Origin: JADJPO01 sp963828555
GTDB taxonomy: Bacteria; Actinomycetota; Actinomycetes; Actinomycetales; Kineosporiaceae
Direction: 5' to 3'
Assembly: GCA_963828555.1 (NCBI GenBank)
Contig: CAWHEL010000004.1
Span: forward strand, 1,736,001-1,800,000
DNA: 64,000 nucleotides
The notes beneath the pieces were generated by a model, which saw only the letters and a program-made list of their open reading frames with translations, was not told where the DNA came from and searched no databases. The position numbers and the translations under genes are program-made. Positions 31,416-41,089 of the stretch are shown here, piece by piece; within the stretch, counting starts at the first letter, position 1, and every line of letters begins with the position of its first letter.

Positions 31416-33131
31416 CTACTTCGTGGTCAGCCGCAGGGTGAAGCTGGAGCCGGTGTCGCCGTCACGCGAGGCCGAGAAGCCGAACGACTGCAGCGGCGCC
31501 ATGTTCGCCCGGTCCTCCTCGGACATGCTCGTGCCGAAGGCTTTCACCGCTCTGGCGATGTCGACGTAGGCGACGGCCGAGGCCTTGCCCGCCTCGGGAA
31601 CCGCGTCGGTGAACGCAGCCGCCGAGCTCAGCGTGCCCTCCCCCTCGAGGCCGGGGACGGCGGTGCCGAAGTTCAGCACATAGCCGCCGGGGATCGCGGT
31701 GGGGGCGAGCTCGGTGCCCATCTGATCCGTGGTGAAGGCGGTGAGCCGGTCGAGCGCACCCTGCAGGTCGGGGTCGGCGCTCCTCACCTTCAGGCCGACG
31801 CTCGGCTCGGCCTCGTCACCGGCCACGACCAGGGAGAACTGCTCCCCGAAGAGGGTCTTGAGGTCGCCGGGCAGCTTCAGCCCGGTCTGGGCCTCCAGCT
31901 CGGCCGAGGTCGCCTTCTCGCCGGCGACTCCCGAATCGTTGAGCTGGTCGAGGATCGGCTGCCATTGCGCCGCCAACTGCTCACCGAGGCCACCGACGCT
32001 GAACGTGCCGATGACCTCGGCCGGAGCCGAGACCTCGACTGTGCTCGATCCGGCGAACGGCATCGCCGCCTGGGTGAGATCGCGGAAGGAACCGACCAGC
32101 TCCAACGCCGCACCGTCGAAGCGGAGCGTGGTGGCGCCGTGGCCCTTCATGCCGGGCATGCCTGCCAGCGACGCCGCACCCGAGGAGAAGGTGTCGCCGG
32201 AGGCGTTCAGCGCGTCGCTCATCGTGGCCAGGCCGGCGTAGTCCACCCAGACGTTGGCGATGCCCTCGCCCCCGAGCGCCTGCATGTCGGCGCTGTAGAC
32301 CGGGGCGTCCGAGATCGGGGAGTCCTTGGCCGAGGCCAGCGCGGCGTCGGCCTGAGCCTGGGTCTCGGTGACCAGGACCCACTCGCCCTCACCGGCGATG
32401 CCGGCCTTCTTCCCCTCGGCACCATCGAGCTTGGCCAGCGACGCCTTGGCCTTCGCCTGGTCGGTCACCTGCAGCGCGACGACCACGGTCGGGTCCTTCG
32501 CGCCCGCCTCCGGCTCGAGCACGGCCACACCGGCACGCTTGCCCAGCCACTGCTGGACCTCGCTCCAGGCCGGGGCTGTCGGCTCGTCCTTGGCGATCTG
32601 CTCGTACACCCACTTGCGCGGGTCCTTGTCCGCGGCGTCCCAGTCCAGGTCCTTGCTCCGGGGGAACTTGCGGGCGAACTGGATCGCCCCCGCCTTCTGC
32701 GACACGGAGGGGTCGAGGTCGACCGTGAGGACCGCGACGGCGTTCGCCGGCAGCATCGCGTCAGCCCGGTCACCGGTGCCGCCGACCAGCCCGTACGCGA
32801 AGTACCCCCCGGCGCCCAGGGTGGCCACGCCGACTACTGCTGCCACTGCGGCGACCGTGCCCTTGCGGCGCGGGCGCCGAGCCTCCGGCAGGTAGGTGCC
32901 GCCGAGCACCTCTGCCTGCCCGACCGGGTACCGGGCCGGCCCCGGGTACTGCGGGGCAGCCGGGTACTGGGCCTGCCCCGGGTACTGCGGGGCAGCCGGG
33001 TACTGCGGGGCAGCCGGGTACTGCGGGGCAGCCGGGTACTGGGGCTGGTTCGGGTACTGCGGAGGATTGGGGTACTGCCCGGCGTTCGGATACTGGCCGC
33101 CCGGATAGGGCTGATTCGGATCGGTCGACAT
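31416..33131 (-). CDS. DUF3352-like membrane-anchored protein with QYP repeats
   Basis: 571 residues. N-terminal 70 residues are a cytoplasmic low-complexity tract of QYPxxP hexapeptides, then a basic stretch (RRPRRK), one membrane helix (about 91-115), and a large extracytoplasmic domain of about 450 residues that matches what I know of DUF3352 (ANAVAVLTVDLDPS after the helix, repeated beta-rich halves). Function unknown. ATG at 33131 has GAGGGA five bases upstream. The tract is encoded by 18-base DNA repeats and may vary in copy number. Confidence 0.78.
   Translation of the reverse strand: MSTDPNQPYPGGQYPNAGQYPNPPQYPNQPQYPAAPQYPAAPQYPAAPQYPGQAQYPAAPQYPGPARYPVGQAEVLGGTYLPEARRPRRKGTVAAVAAVVGVATLGAGGYFAYGLVGGTGDRADAMLPANAVAVLTVDLDPSVSQKAGAIQFARKFPRSKDLDWDAADKDPRKWVYEQIAKDEPTAPAWSEVQQWLGKRAGVAVLEPEAGAKDPTVVVALQVTDQAKAKASLAKLDGAEGKKAGIAGEGEWVLVTETQAQADAALASAKDSPISDAPVYSADMQALGGEGIANVWVDYAGLATMSDALNASGDTFSSGAASLAGMPGMKGHGATTLRFDGAALELVGSFRDLTQAAMPFAGSSTVEVSAPAEVIGTFSVGGLGEQLAAQWQPILDQLNDSGVAGEKATSAELEAQTGLKLPGDLKTLFGEQFSLVVAGDEAEPSVGLKVRSADPDLQGALDRLTAFTTDQMGTELAPTAIPGGYVLNFGTAVPGLEGEGTLSSAAAFTDAVPEAGKASAVAYVDIARAVKAFGTSMSEEDRANMAPLQSFGFSASRDGDTGSSFTLRLTTK
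32944..33105 (-). repeat. nine 18-base tandem repeats encoding QYPxxP
   Basis: Nine consecutive 18-base units starting GGGTACTG on the plus strand; four (32944, 32980, 32998, 33016) are identical (GGGTACTGCGGGGCAGCC). They encode the Pro/Tyr/Gln tract of the DUF3352-like protein. Confidence 0.85.
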
Positions 33132-33330
33132 CTCATTCCCTCGAGTAGTAACGGACCATCGGCACGGTTCGGCCATCACCGCCCAAACCACCACCGAGGG
33201 CACATCCTGGCATCCGTGGCTCACCGGCACCGGCTTTCGCCCATTCGGTATCGGCATCTCCAGGAACAACGTGAAGAACCTCCACGCCGCCGGCACATAG
33301 AGCCGGTTCAGAGCGTGGCTCCGAGTGCGT

Positions 33331-36300
33331 TCAGAGCAGGCACTGCGGCCCGAGCAGCGCCTTCAGGTCTCCGAACAACGCCGGCGACGGAGTCACCCTC
33401 AGCCCGTCGTCCAGGCGCATCAGCGTCGCCTTGCCGGTGCGGATGAGCTTGAGATGCACCTCGGTGGGGCCGGGATGCGTCGCCAGGACGTCCTTGAGCC
33501 GCTCCACCACTGGAGGCGTGCACCGGGTGAGCGCCATCGAGACCACGACGGGCCCGTGCTCTCCCTGGTCGAGGTCAGGCAGGCGTAACTCCTGAGCGAA
33601 CACGGTCGGCACGTCGTCACGCCGATTGAGCCGGCCTTTGACCACCACCACCAGGTCCTCGGCGAGGACGTGGGAGACCGTCTGGTAGCTCTGCGGGAAG
33701 AAGAGGACCTCGATCGCGCCGTCCAGGTCCTCGACAGTGGCGATCGCCCAGGGGTTTCCATTCTTGGTCATCTTGCGCTGCAGCGAGCTGATCATTCCAG
33801 CGATGGTGACCGGAGCGCCGTCCGGACGGTTCTCGTCGGCGTTGATCACCGAGATCGAGCAGTCGGCCTCACGGGACAGGATGTGCTCGAGCCCGAACAG
33901 CGGGTGGTCGGACACGTACAGCCCGAGCATCTCCCGCTCGCTGGCGAGCAGGGTCTGCTTGTCCCACTCCCCCTCGGGCACCGGCGGGACGACGGACAGC
34001 GTCGGGCCGTCAGCGTCCAGGCCGCCGAACAGGGAGAACTGCCCCACGGCCTCCTGCCGCTTGTCGCTGACCACAGCCTCGACCGCCGTCTCGTGCACGG
34101 CCACCAGGCCACGCCTCGGCTGGCCGAGGGAGTCGAAGGCACCGCCCTTGATCAGCGACTCGATCGTGCGCTTGTTGCAGACGACGATCGGCACCTTGCG
34201 CAGGAAGTCCTCGAAGGAGGAGTAGGCGCCCTGCTCCCGGCGGGCGGCCACGATGGCGTCGACGACGTTCGCCCCGACGTTGCGGATGGCGGTCAGCCCG
34301 AACCGGATGTCCTCCCCCACAGGGGTGAAGTCGGCGGCGGAGGAGTTCACATCCGGCGGGAGCACCTTGATGCCCATCCGGCGGCACTCGTTGAGGTACA
34401 GCGCGGACTTGTCCTTGTCGTCGCGCACGCTGGTCAGCAGCGCGGCCATGTACTCGGCGGGGAAGTTGGCCTTCAGATAGCCGGTCCAGTAGGAGACCAG
34501 CCCGTAGCCGGCGGTGTGGGCCTTGTTGAAGGCGTAGTCGGAGAACGGGACCAGGATGTCCCACAGCGTCTTGATCGCCTCGTCGGAGTAGCCGTTGGCC
34601 TTCATGCCCTCGCTGAAGCCGACGTACTCGGCATCGAGCACCGAGCGCTTCTTCTTGCCCATCGCCCGGCGGAGCAGGTCGGCCTTGCCCAGGCTGTACC
34701 CGGCCACCTTCTGGGCGATCGCCATCACCTGTTCCTGATAGACGATCAGGCCGTAGGTGGAGTCGAGGATCTCGGACAGGGACTCTGCCAGCTCCGGATG
34801 GATCGGGGTGTTCGGCTGCTGCCCGTTCTTGCGCAGCGCGTAGTTGGTGTGCGAGTTCGCACCCATCGGGCCGGGCCGGTAGAGCGCCAGCACGGCGGAG
34901 ATATCCTCGAAGTGGTCCGGGCGCATCATCCGCAGCAGCGAGCGCATCGGCCCGCCGTCGAGCTGGAACACCCCGAGGGTGTCCCCCGCGGCGAGCAACT
35001 CGTAGGTGGCCTTGTCGTCAAGGGTGAGCGAGAGCTGGTCCAGATCGACCGCCGGCTTGCCGTTGGCGATCACGTTCTTCAGCGCGTCGTCGATCACGGT
35101 GAGGTTGCGCAGGCCGAGGAAGTCCATCTTCAGCAGGCCGAGCGTCTCGCAGGTCGGGTAGTCGAACTGCGTGATGATCGCGCCGTCCTGCTCGCGACGC
35201 ATGATCGGCACGTGCTCGATCAGCGGCTCGCTGGACATGATCACACCGGCGGCGTGCACCCCCGCCTGGCGCTTGAGGTTCTCCAGCCCGCGGGCGGTCT
35301 CGACCACCTTGGCGACGTCGGCATCGGAGGAGTGCAGCTGGCGGAACTCCTCCGCCTCCGAGTACCGCGGGTGGGCGGAGTCGAAGATCCCCGAGAGCGG
35401 GATGTCCTTGCCCATCACCGCCTGCGGCATCGCCTTGGTCAGCCTGTCGCCCATCGAGTACGGGTACCCCAGCACCCGGGAGGCGTCCTTCAGCGCCTGC
35501 TTTGCCTTGATCGTGCCGTAGGTGACGATCTGAGCGACCCGCTCCTCGCCGTAGCGCTCGGTCACGTAGCGAATGACCTCGCCGCGTCGACGTTCGTCGA
35601 AATCGACGTCGACGTCGGGCATGGAGACCCGCTCGGGGTTGAGGAAGCGCTCGAAGATCAGCCCGTGCTGCAGCGGGTCGAGGTCGGTGATGCCGGTCGC
35701 ATAAGCGGCCAGGGACCCGGCTGCCGAGCCTCGGCCAGGACCGACCCGGATGCCCTGCTCCTTGGCCCAGTTGATGAAGTCGGCCACCACCAGGAAGTAC
35801 CCCGGGAAGCCCATCTGGCAGATGACGTCGACCTCGAAGTCGGCCTGCTTGCGCACGTCCGCCGGGATGCCTCCCGGGTAGCGGCGGTGCAGACCGCGCT
35901 CGACCTCCTTGACGAACCAGGAGTGCTCGCTCTCCCCCTCCGGCACAGGGAAGCGCGGCATCAGGTTGCTGCCCTCGGTGAAGTTCGCCTCGCACCGCTC
36001 GGCGATCAGCAGTGTGTTGTCGCACGCCTCGGGCAGGTCGCGCCAGAGGTGGCGCATCTCGGCCGGGGACTTCAGGTAGAAGTCGTCGGCCTCGAACTTG
36101 AACCGTTTCGGGTCGGCCAGGGTCGAGCCCGACTGCACGCACAGTAGGACGGCGTGCGCCTGCGCGTCCTCAGCGCGGGTGTAGTGCAGGTCGTTGCTGG
36201 CCATCAGCGGCAGGCCGAGGTCCTTGGCCAGGCGGAGCAGGTCGGTGCGTACCCGTTTCTCCACCGGCAGGTCGTGGTCCATCAGCTCGCAGTAGTAGTT

Positions 36301-36864
36301 CTCCGCGCCGAAGATGTCGCGCAGCTCGGCCGCGGCCTCCCGGGCGGCGTCGTACTGGCCCAGGCGCAGGCGGGTCTGCACCTCACCACCGGGGCAGCCG
36401 GTGGTGGCGATCAGACCTTCGCCGTAGGTGTTGAGCAGTTCGCGGTCCATGCGGGGCTTGTAGAAGTGCCCCTCCAGGCTCGCCAACGACGACATCCGAA
36501 ACAGGTTGTGCATGCCTGCCGTGGTGCGGGCGAGCAGCGTGAGGTGTGTGTAGGCGCCGCCGCCGGAGACGTCGTCCTGCCCGGCCTCGCCCCAGCGCAC
36601 CCGGGTGCGGTCGAACCGGCTGGTGCCGGGCGTGAGGTAGGCCTCGACCCCGATGATCGGCTTGACCCCGTACTTCTTGGCCTTCTTCCAGAACTCGTAG
36701 GCCCCGTAGAGGAAGCCGTGGTCGGTGGTGGCGAGGGCGGGCATGCCCATCCGCTCGGCCTCGGCGAAGAGATCGTCGATCTTGGCCGCGCCGTCGAGCA
36801 TCGAGTACTCGGTGTGCACGTGCAGGTGCACGAACGAGTCGTTGCTCGACGGACCCGACGACAT
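33331..36864 (-). CDS. dnaE: DNA polymerase III alpha subunit (DnaE1)
   Basis: Replicative polymerase, 1177 residues. PHP domain at the N-terminus (FVHLHVHTEYSMLDG), palm with catalytic PDVDVDFDERRRGE (three Asp), thumb/fingers through KAHTAGYGLVSYWTGYLK (quoted in part: HTAGYGLVSYWTGY), helix-hairpin-helix and a C-terminal OB-fold (VTIAGMISSLQRKM). Typical DnaE1 layout, without exonuclease domain. ATG at 36864 (MSSGPSSNDS) is chosen from GGGAG nine bases upstream and family length; a 41-residue upstream extension lacks similarity. Confidence 0.97.
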   Translation of the reverse strand: MSSGPSSNDSFVHLHVHTEYSMLDGAAKIDDLFAEAERMGMPALATTDHGFLYGAYEFWKKAKKYGVKPIIGVEAYLTPGTSRFDRTRVRWGEAGQDDVSGGGAYTHLTLLARTTAGMHNLFRMSSLASLEGHFYKPRMDRELLNTYGEGLIATTGCPGGEVQTRLRLGQYDAAREAAAELRDIFGAENYYCELMDHDLPVEKRVRTDLLRLAKDLGLPLMASNDLHYTRAEDAQAHAVLLCVQSGSTLADPKRFKFEADDFYLKSPAEMRHLWRDLPEACDNTLLIAERCEANFTEGSNLMPRFPVPEGESEHSWFVKEVERGLHRRYPGGIPADVRKQADFEVDVICQMGFPGYFLVVADFINWAKEQGIRVGPGRGSAAGSLAAYATGITDLDPLQHGLIFERFLNPERVSMPDVDVDFDERRRGEVIRYVTERYGEERVAQIVTYGTIKAKQALKDASRVLGYPYSMGDRLTKAMPQAVMGKDIPLSGIFDSAHPRYSEAEEFRQLHSSDADVAKVVETARGLENLKRQAGVHAAGVIMSSEPLIEHVPIMRREQDGAIITQFDYPTCETLGLLKMDFLGLRNLTVIDDALKNVIANGKPAVDLDQLSLTLDDKATYELLAAGDTLGVFQLDGGPMRSLLRMMRPDHFEDISAVLALYRPGPMGANSHTNYALRKNGQQPNTPIHPELAESLSEILDSTYGLIVYQEQVMAIAQKVAGYSLGKADLLRRAMGKKKRSVLDAEYVGFSEGMKANGYSDEAIKTLWDILVPFSDYAFNKAHTAGYGLVSYWTGYLKANFPAEYMAALLTSVRDDKDKSALYLNECRRMGIKVLPPDVNSSAADFTPVGEDIRFGLTAIRNVGANVVDAIVAARREQGAYSSFEDFLRKVPIVVCNKRTIESLIKGGAFDSLGQPRRGLVAVHETAVEAVVSDKRQEAVGQFSLFGGLDADGPTLSVVPPVPEGEWDKQTLLASEREMLGLYVSDHPLFGLEHILSREADCSISVINADENRPDGAPVTIAGMISSLQRKMTKNGNPWAIATVEDLDGAIEVLFFPQSYQTVSHVLAEDLVVVVKGRLNRRDDVPTVFAQELRLPDLDQGEHGPVVVSMALTRCTPPVVERLKDVLATHPGPTEVHLKLIRTGKATLMRLDDGLRVTPSPALFGDLKALLGPQCLL

Positions 36865-37177
36865 GCGTGTGTTCTCCCTCACCCGGGCAGGGAACAGCTC
36901 GGCCTCGCGCCGTTGACCCGGGGAAGCCGCTGTCTTCAAGAACACCGTTGGTGCTGCGAAGGGCGGGTGGTCGACGTGCGGGGCCAAGTCTAGGTCGGCC
37001 CACCGACATGCCGGTCACGACACGAGCGGCGCGCAGGCCCCAGGGCGTGTCGTTCCGTGCCCGGGAGGGTGCCGGGGCAGGTGCCGAGCGGTGCCGGGCA
37101 CGCCAAGTCACTGATCACGCACTAGCATCGCCACGAGCCCGTTCTGCGGGAGGGTGCCGGCATCTTGGAGGTTGGCC
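36865..37177. other. divergent promoter region between dnaE and the SPFH operon
   Basis: 313 bases without a convincing gene. Minus-strand TAGACT (36992-36987) could be a dnaE -10, and plus-strand TAGCAT (37123-37128) an SPFH -10, but neither has a clear -35. No palindrome stands out. Confidence 0.4.
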
Positions 37178-38392
37178 ATGGGACTGTTCGACATGGTCCG
37201 CGGCGAGTTCATCGACATCATCGAGTGGCTGGACGACTCGCGGGACACGATCGTGTGGCGGTTCCCCCGGCACGACAACGAGATCAAGATGGGCGCCCAG
37301 CTGGTCGTGCGGGACTCGCAGACCGCGGTGTTCGTGAACGAGGGTCAGATCGCCGACGTCTTCACCCCGGGCACGCACACGCTGGAGACGAAGAACCTGC
37401 CCATCCTGACCACCCTCAAGGGCTGGAAGTACGGCTTCGAGTCGCCGTTCAAGGCCGAGGTGTACTTCATCAACACCCGCCAGTTCACCGACCTCAAGTG
37501 GGGCACCCAGAACCCGGTGATCGTGCGGGACCCGGAGTTCGGCATGGTGCGCCTGCGCGCTTTCGGCGCCTACTCGGTGCGCGTGACCGACGGCGGCAAG
37601 CTGCTCAAGGAGCTGGCGGGCACCGACCAGCAGTTCCGCACCGAAGAGGTCTCCGACTACCTGCGCCAGATGATCGTCGGCAAGCTGGGCACCGCGCTGG
37701 CCACGGCCGGGGTGTCGATGCTCGACCTGTCGGCGCAGCAGCAGGTGATCGGGCAGCGGATCGCCGGCATCCTCTCCGAGGACCTGGCCAACGTCGGGAT
37801 CACCATCCCCACCTTCATCATCGAGAACATCTCGGTGCCGCCGGAGGTCGAGGCCGCGCTGGACAAGCGCACCCAGATGGGCGTGGTCGGGGACCTGGAC
37901 CAGTACACGAAGTTCCAGACCGCCGAGGCGATCGAGGACGCCGCCAAGAACCCTGGTGGCGGCGGTGCCGAGGGCATCGGGATGGGCGTAGGTATCGCTG
38001 TCGGGCAGCGGATGGCCGAGCAGCTGCGCGGCACACCGGCGCCAGCTCCGGCTGCTGCACCTGCCCCTGCTGCCGCCGTTCCCCCGCCGATGCCGGTGAC
38101 CCAGTGGTTCCTCGGTGTGGACGGCCAGCAGCACGGGCCGTTCGAGGGGCCGCAGCTGCCCGAGAAGGTGACCGCCGGCATGCTCACCCCGGAGACGCTG
38201 GTCTGGACCGCCGGCATGGAGCAGTGGCAGCCGGCCAAGGAGATCGCTGCGCTGGCGCCCGTGCTCTCGATCGCACCGCCGCCCCTGCCCCCGGCCGCAC
38301 CCGCTGGGGTCGCACCCGCTCCGACGGCCGAGGCCGCGCCGGCTCCGGAGGCCGCGGACCCGCTGACCCCGCGCCAGGATCCGCCCCTCTGA
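37178..38392 (+). CDS. SPFH-domain protein with C-terminal GYF_2 domain (YdjI-like)
   Basis: 404 residues. Residues 25-235 form an SPFH/band-7 domain of the 'virion core protein' type also found in Bacillus YdjI (QTAVFVNEGQIADVFTPGTH; RLRAFGAYSVRV). A Gly- then Ala/Pro-rich linker (255-307) leads to a GYF_2 domain (308-358; QWFLGVDGQQHGPFEGPQL). No membrane helix of its own. ATG at 37178 has GGAG seven bases upstream. The next gene, 16 bases on, encodes a zinc-ribbon membrane protein, the YdjI-YdjG type of pairing, which in Bacillus recruits the SPFH protein to the membrane under stress. No PspA is present here. Confidence 0.85.
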   Translation: MGLFDMVRGEFIDIIEWLDDSRDTIVWRFPRHDNEIKMGAQLVVRDSQTAVFVNEGQIADVFTPGTHTLETKNLPILTTLKGWKYGFESPFKAEVYFINTRQFTDLKWGTQNPVIVRDPEFGMVRLRAFGAYSVRVTDGGKLLKELAGTDQQFRTEEVSDYLRQMIVGKLGTALATAGVSMLDLSAQQQVIGQRIAGILSEDLANVGITIPTFIIENISVPPEVEAALDKRTQMGVVGDLDQYTKFQTAEAIEDAAKNPGGGGAEGIGMGVGIAVGQRMAEQLRGTPAPAPAAAPAPAAAVPPPMPVTQWFLGVDGQQHGPFEGPQLPEKVTAGMLTPETLVWTAGMEQWQPAKEIAALAPVLSIAPPPLPPAAPAGVAPAPTAEAAPAPEAADPLTPRQDPPL

Positions 38393-38408
38393 CGCCGGAA
38401 CGACGAGG

Positions 38409-39548
38409 GTGAGCGAGGGCGGCTCCGCGCCGGTGGGTGTGCGCACGTTCCCATGTGTGAACTGTGGCGCCCGGCTCGAGTACTCGGCCGGGGCCGGGGC
38501 ACTGAAGTGCCCCTACTGCGGTGTCGAGCAGGACGTGGTCAAGGTCGACGAGGTGATCGACGAGCACGACTTCATCTCGTGGCAGTCCTCGCCGATCAAG
38601 CCCACCGGGCGCCTGGCAGCGCATGTGCTGACCTGCCCCAAGTGCGCGGCCCAGCTGGAGACCGAGGACCTGTCCACCCTGTGCCAGTTCTGCGGCACGC
38701 CGATCGTGGCGGACGTGAACCCGAGCGAGCAGATCGTGCCCGAGGGGATCGTGCCGTTCACGGTCGACCGCCGAGGTGCTCAGGACGCCGTCCGCGGGTG
38801 GGTGGGGTCGCGAATGTTCGCGCCGAACAGGTTGAAGAAGGTCAGCACCACCGAAACGCTCAAGGGCACCTACCTGCCGCACTGGACCTTCGACGCCTCG
38901 ACCCAGACCCACTATTCGGGGCTGCGCGGTGAGCACTACTTCGAGACCGAGCACTACACGGTCATGGTCGACGGCCGGCCGCAGAGCCAGACCCGCACGG
39001 TGATGAAAACCCGATGGTGGCCGGCCTCGGGCCGCGTCGCCCGGGGGTTCGACGACGTGGTGGTGGTGGCCACCAGCCGGCTGGCACCGGAACAGATCGC
39101 ACAGCTGGCGCCCTGGGCCCTGTCGAACGCCACCCCGTACCAGCCCGACTACCTCTCCGGGTACCAGACGCTGCGCTACGACGTGCAGCCCGATCAGGGG
39201 CTGGAGGCGGCCAAGCAGCAGATGCGCACGGTGATCCTCGACGACTGCCGGGCCGACATCGGCGGCGACGAACAGCAGGTGCACTCGATGGACACCCGCT
39301 ACGGGGACCTGCTGTTCAAGCTGATGCTGCTCCCGGTCTGGGTGGCCGCCTACCTGTACGGCGGCAAGTCCTACCAGGTGTTCGTGAACGCCTACACCGG
39401 CCAGGTGATCGGTGACCGCCCGTACAGCATTCCCAAGATCGCCGCTGCAGTGGTGGCCGGCCTGATCGTGGTCGGGGTGCTGGTCTACCTGTTCAGCCAG
39501 CAGCAAGGCAGCAGTGGGGCCTTCACCGGGGCACCGCCGGGCTGGTAG
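38409..39548 (+). CDS. zinc-ribbon membrane protein, partner of the SPFH protein (YdjG-like)
   Basis: 379 residues. Two zinc ribbons: C16/C19...C34/C37 and C76/C79...C92/C95. A long middle domain (about 105-335) contains LKGTYLPHWTFDA, and one membrane helix (about 343-362) lies near the C-terminus, so most of the protein is cytoplasmic. This order fits the TFIIB-like zinc-ribbon proteins linked to SPFH partners. The GTG at 38409 has poor ribosome-site spacing; GTG codons at residues 9 and 11 are alternatives. Likely a membrane anchor for the SPFH protein (inference). Confidence 0.82.
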   Translation: MSEGGSAPVGVRTFPCVNCGARLEYSAGAGALKCPYCGVEQDVVKVDEVIDEHDFISWQSSPIKPTGRLAAHVLTCPKCAAQLETEDLSTLCQFCGTPIVADVNPSEQIVPEGIVPFTVDRRGAQDAVRGWVGSRMFAPNRLKKVSTTETLKGTYLPHWTFDASTQTHYSGLRGEHYFETEHYTVMVDGRPQSQTRTVMKTRWWPASGRVARGFDDVVVVATSRLAPEQIAQLAPWALSNATPYQPDYLSGYQTLRYDVQPDQGLEAAKQQMRTVILDDCRADIGGDEQQVHSMDTRYGDLLFKLMLLPVWVAAYLYGGKSYQVFVNAYTGQVIGDRPYSIPKIAAAVVAGLIVVGVLVYLFSQQQGSSGAFTGAPPGW

Positions 39549-39584
39549 GCCCCACGTGGGCACCCGGGGTCCGCGCGACGCCGC

Positions 39585-40511
39585 TCAGACGGCCCGGAGC
39601 CGTTCCAGGGCCGCGGCGAGGTCGGCCGGGTAGGCGCTGGTGAACTCCACCTGCTCACCGGTGCCGGGATGCCCGAAGGCCAGGCGGACGGCGTGCAACC
39701 ACTGCCGCTCCAGGCCGAGCCTGCGGGCCAGTGACGGGTCCGCGCCGTAGGTCAGGTCACCCACGCACGGGTGGTGCAGCGCCGAGAAGTGCACCCTGAT
39801 CTGGTGGGTGCGCCCTGTCTCCAGGTGCACTTCGGCCAGGGACGCCGCTGGAAAGGCCTCGATCACCTCGTAGTGGGTCACGCTTTCCTTGCCGCCGGCG
39901 ACCACGGCCCAGCGGTAGTCCTGTACCGGGTGCCGCCCGATCGGCGCGTCGATGGTGCCGGTCAGCGGATCGGGGTGGCCTTGGACCACCGCGTGATAGT
40001 TCTTCTCCACCGTGCGCTCCCGGAAGGCCTGCTTGAGCCGGGAGTAAGCAATCTCGCTCTTGGCCACCACCATCAACCCGCTGGTGCCCACGTCGAGGCG
40101 GTGGACGACCCCCTGACGTTCCGCCGCCCCGGAGGTGGCGATCCGATAGCCGGTCGCGGCTAGCGCCCCGACCACGGTGGGGCCTGACCAGCCGGGGCTG
40201 GGATGCGCGGCCACGCCGACCGGCTTGTCGATCACCACGATGTCGTCGTCGTCGTGCACGATCAGTAGTCCCTCGACCGCCTCGGGAACCACCTCCGGGC
40301 CCGTCCGGGGGTCGGGCAGGTCGACCTCGAGCCAGGCCTGGGCGATCAGCCGATCGGATTTCGAGGCCACCCGCCCGTCCAGGGTGATCGCGCCCGTCGC
40401 GGCGAGCTCGGCCGCCGCGGTCCGGGAGAGGCCGAGTAGACGGGCAAGCCCGGCGTCCACCCGTTCCCCGGCCAACCCGTCCGGAACCGGCAGCGCACGG
40501 CGCTCACCCAT
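39585..40511 (-). CDS. rluD: RluA/RluD family 23S rRNA pseudouridine synthase
   Basis: 308 residues: S4 RNA-binding domain (about 15-70) and RluA-type catalytic domain with Asp140 in HRLDVGTSGLMVVAK. VIDKPVGVAAHPSPG and GRTHQIRVH are further family motifs. It converts uridines in 23S rRNA; exact positions are not readable. ATG at 40511 overlaps the end of lspA by eight bases, the usual lspA-rluD pairing. Confidence 0.93.
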   Translation of the reverse strand: MGERRALPVPDGLAGERVDAGLARLLGLSRTAAAELAATGAITLDGRVASKSDRLIAQAWLEVDLPDPRTGPEVVPEAVEGLLIVHDDDDIVVIDKPVGVAAHPSPGWSGPTVVGALAATGYRIATSGAAERQGVVHRLDVGTSGLMVVAKSEIAYSRLKQAFRERTVEKNYHAVVQGHPDPLTGTIDAPIGRHPVQDYRWAVVAGGKESVTHYEVIEAFPAASLAEVHLETGRTHQIRVHFSALHHPCVGDLTYGADPSLARRLGLERQWLHAVRLAFGHPGTGEQVEFTSAYPADLAAALERLRAV

Positions 40512-41040
40512 GCCGCCCCTCCAGCGGGACCTCGCGCACGGCCAGCAGGGCGATCAGACACGCCGCGGTCACGATGGCGGTGTCGGCCACGTTGAAGACC
40601 TGGAACGCCGTCAACGGAAACTGCCGGAACTCGACGAAGTCGACCACGTGGCCCCGGGCGAACCCCGGCTCACGCAGCAGCCGATCCGTCAGGTTGCCCA
40701 GCGCCCCACCGAGCAGCAGACCCAGCGCCAGTGCCCAGGCCAGACTGCCGATCCGGCGCGACGTCCTGATGATCACGACCACCACGGCACTGGCGATCAG
40801 GGTGAACAGCCAGGTCGTACCGGTACTCAGGGAGAAGGCGGCCCCGGGATTGCGCACCAGGTGCAGTTGCAGCCAGCCCTCGATCACCCAGACCGGCTCG
40901 GCCTCGCTGAGACGCGCCACGACCACGGACTTGGTGGTCTGGTCCAGCACCAGCACGGTCACGGCGAGGACGGCGAGCAGGACGATCAGGCGGGACCGGG
41001 AGTGCCGGGCGATGGCGGTGAGGTCGGGTGGGGAATCCAT
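40504..41040 (-). CDS. lspA: lipoprotein signal peptidase (signal peptidase II)
   Basis: Membrane aspartyl protease that removes lipoprotein signal peptides after lipidation. 178 residues, four helices. Catalytic Asp119 in GGALGNLTDRL and Asp153 in FNVADTAIV; VRNPGAAFSL is also conserved. ATG at 41040 gives the usual length; no clear ribosome site, so translation may depend on the upstream gene. It overlaps rluD by eight bases. Confidence 0.94.
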   Translation of the reverse strand: MDSPPDLTAIARHSRSRLIVLLAVLAVTVLVLDQTTKSVVVARLSEAEPVWVIEGWLQLHLVRNPGAAFSLSTGTTWLFTLIASAVVVVIIRTSRRIGSLAWALALGLLLGGALGNLTDRLLREPGFARGHVVDFVEFRQFPLTAFQVFNVADTAIVTAACLIALLAVREVPLEGRHG

Positions 41041-41069
41041 GGTGGGACCAGCCTGCCATGCCACCAGGG

Positions 41070-41084
41070 GTGGTCGAGGACCAC
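41070..41084 (-). terminator. small hairpin between dksA and lspA
   Basis: GTGGTC-GAG-GACCAC, six perfect pairs with a three-base loop, five bases after the dksA stop. No T-run; weak evidence for termination. Confidence 0.3.
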
Positions 41085-41089
41085 TCAGA

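Noticed and set aside
33670..36147. 825-codon plus-strand frame opposite dnaE
   Set aside because: Antisense of a fully conserved dnaE, no recognisable motif, and codon pattern of a mirrored frame.
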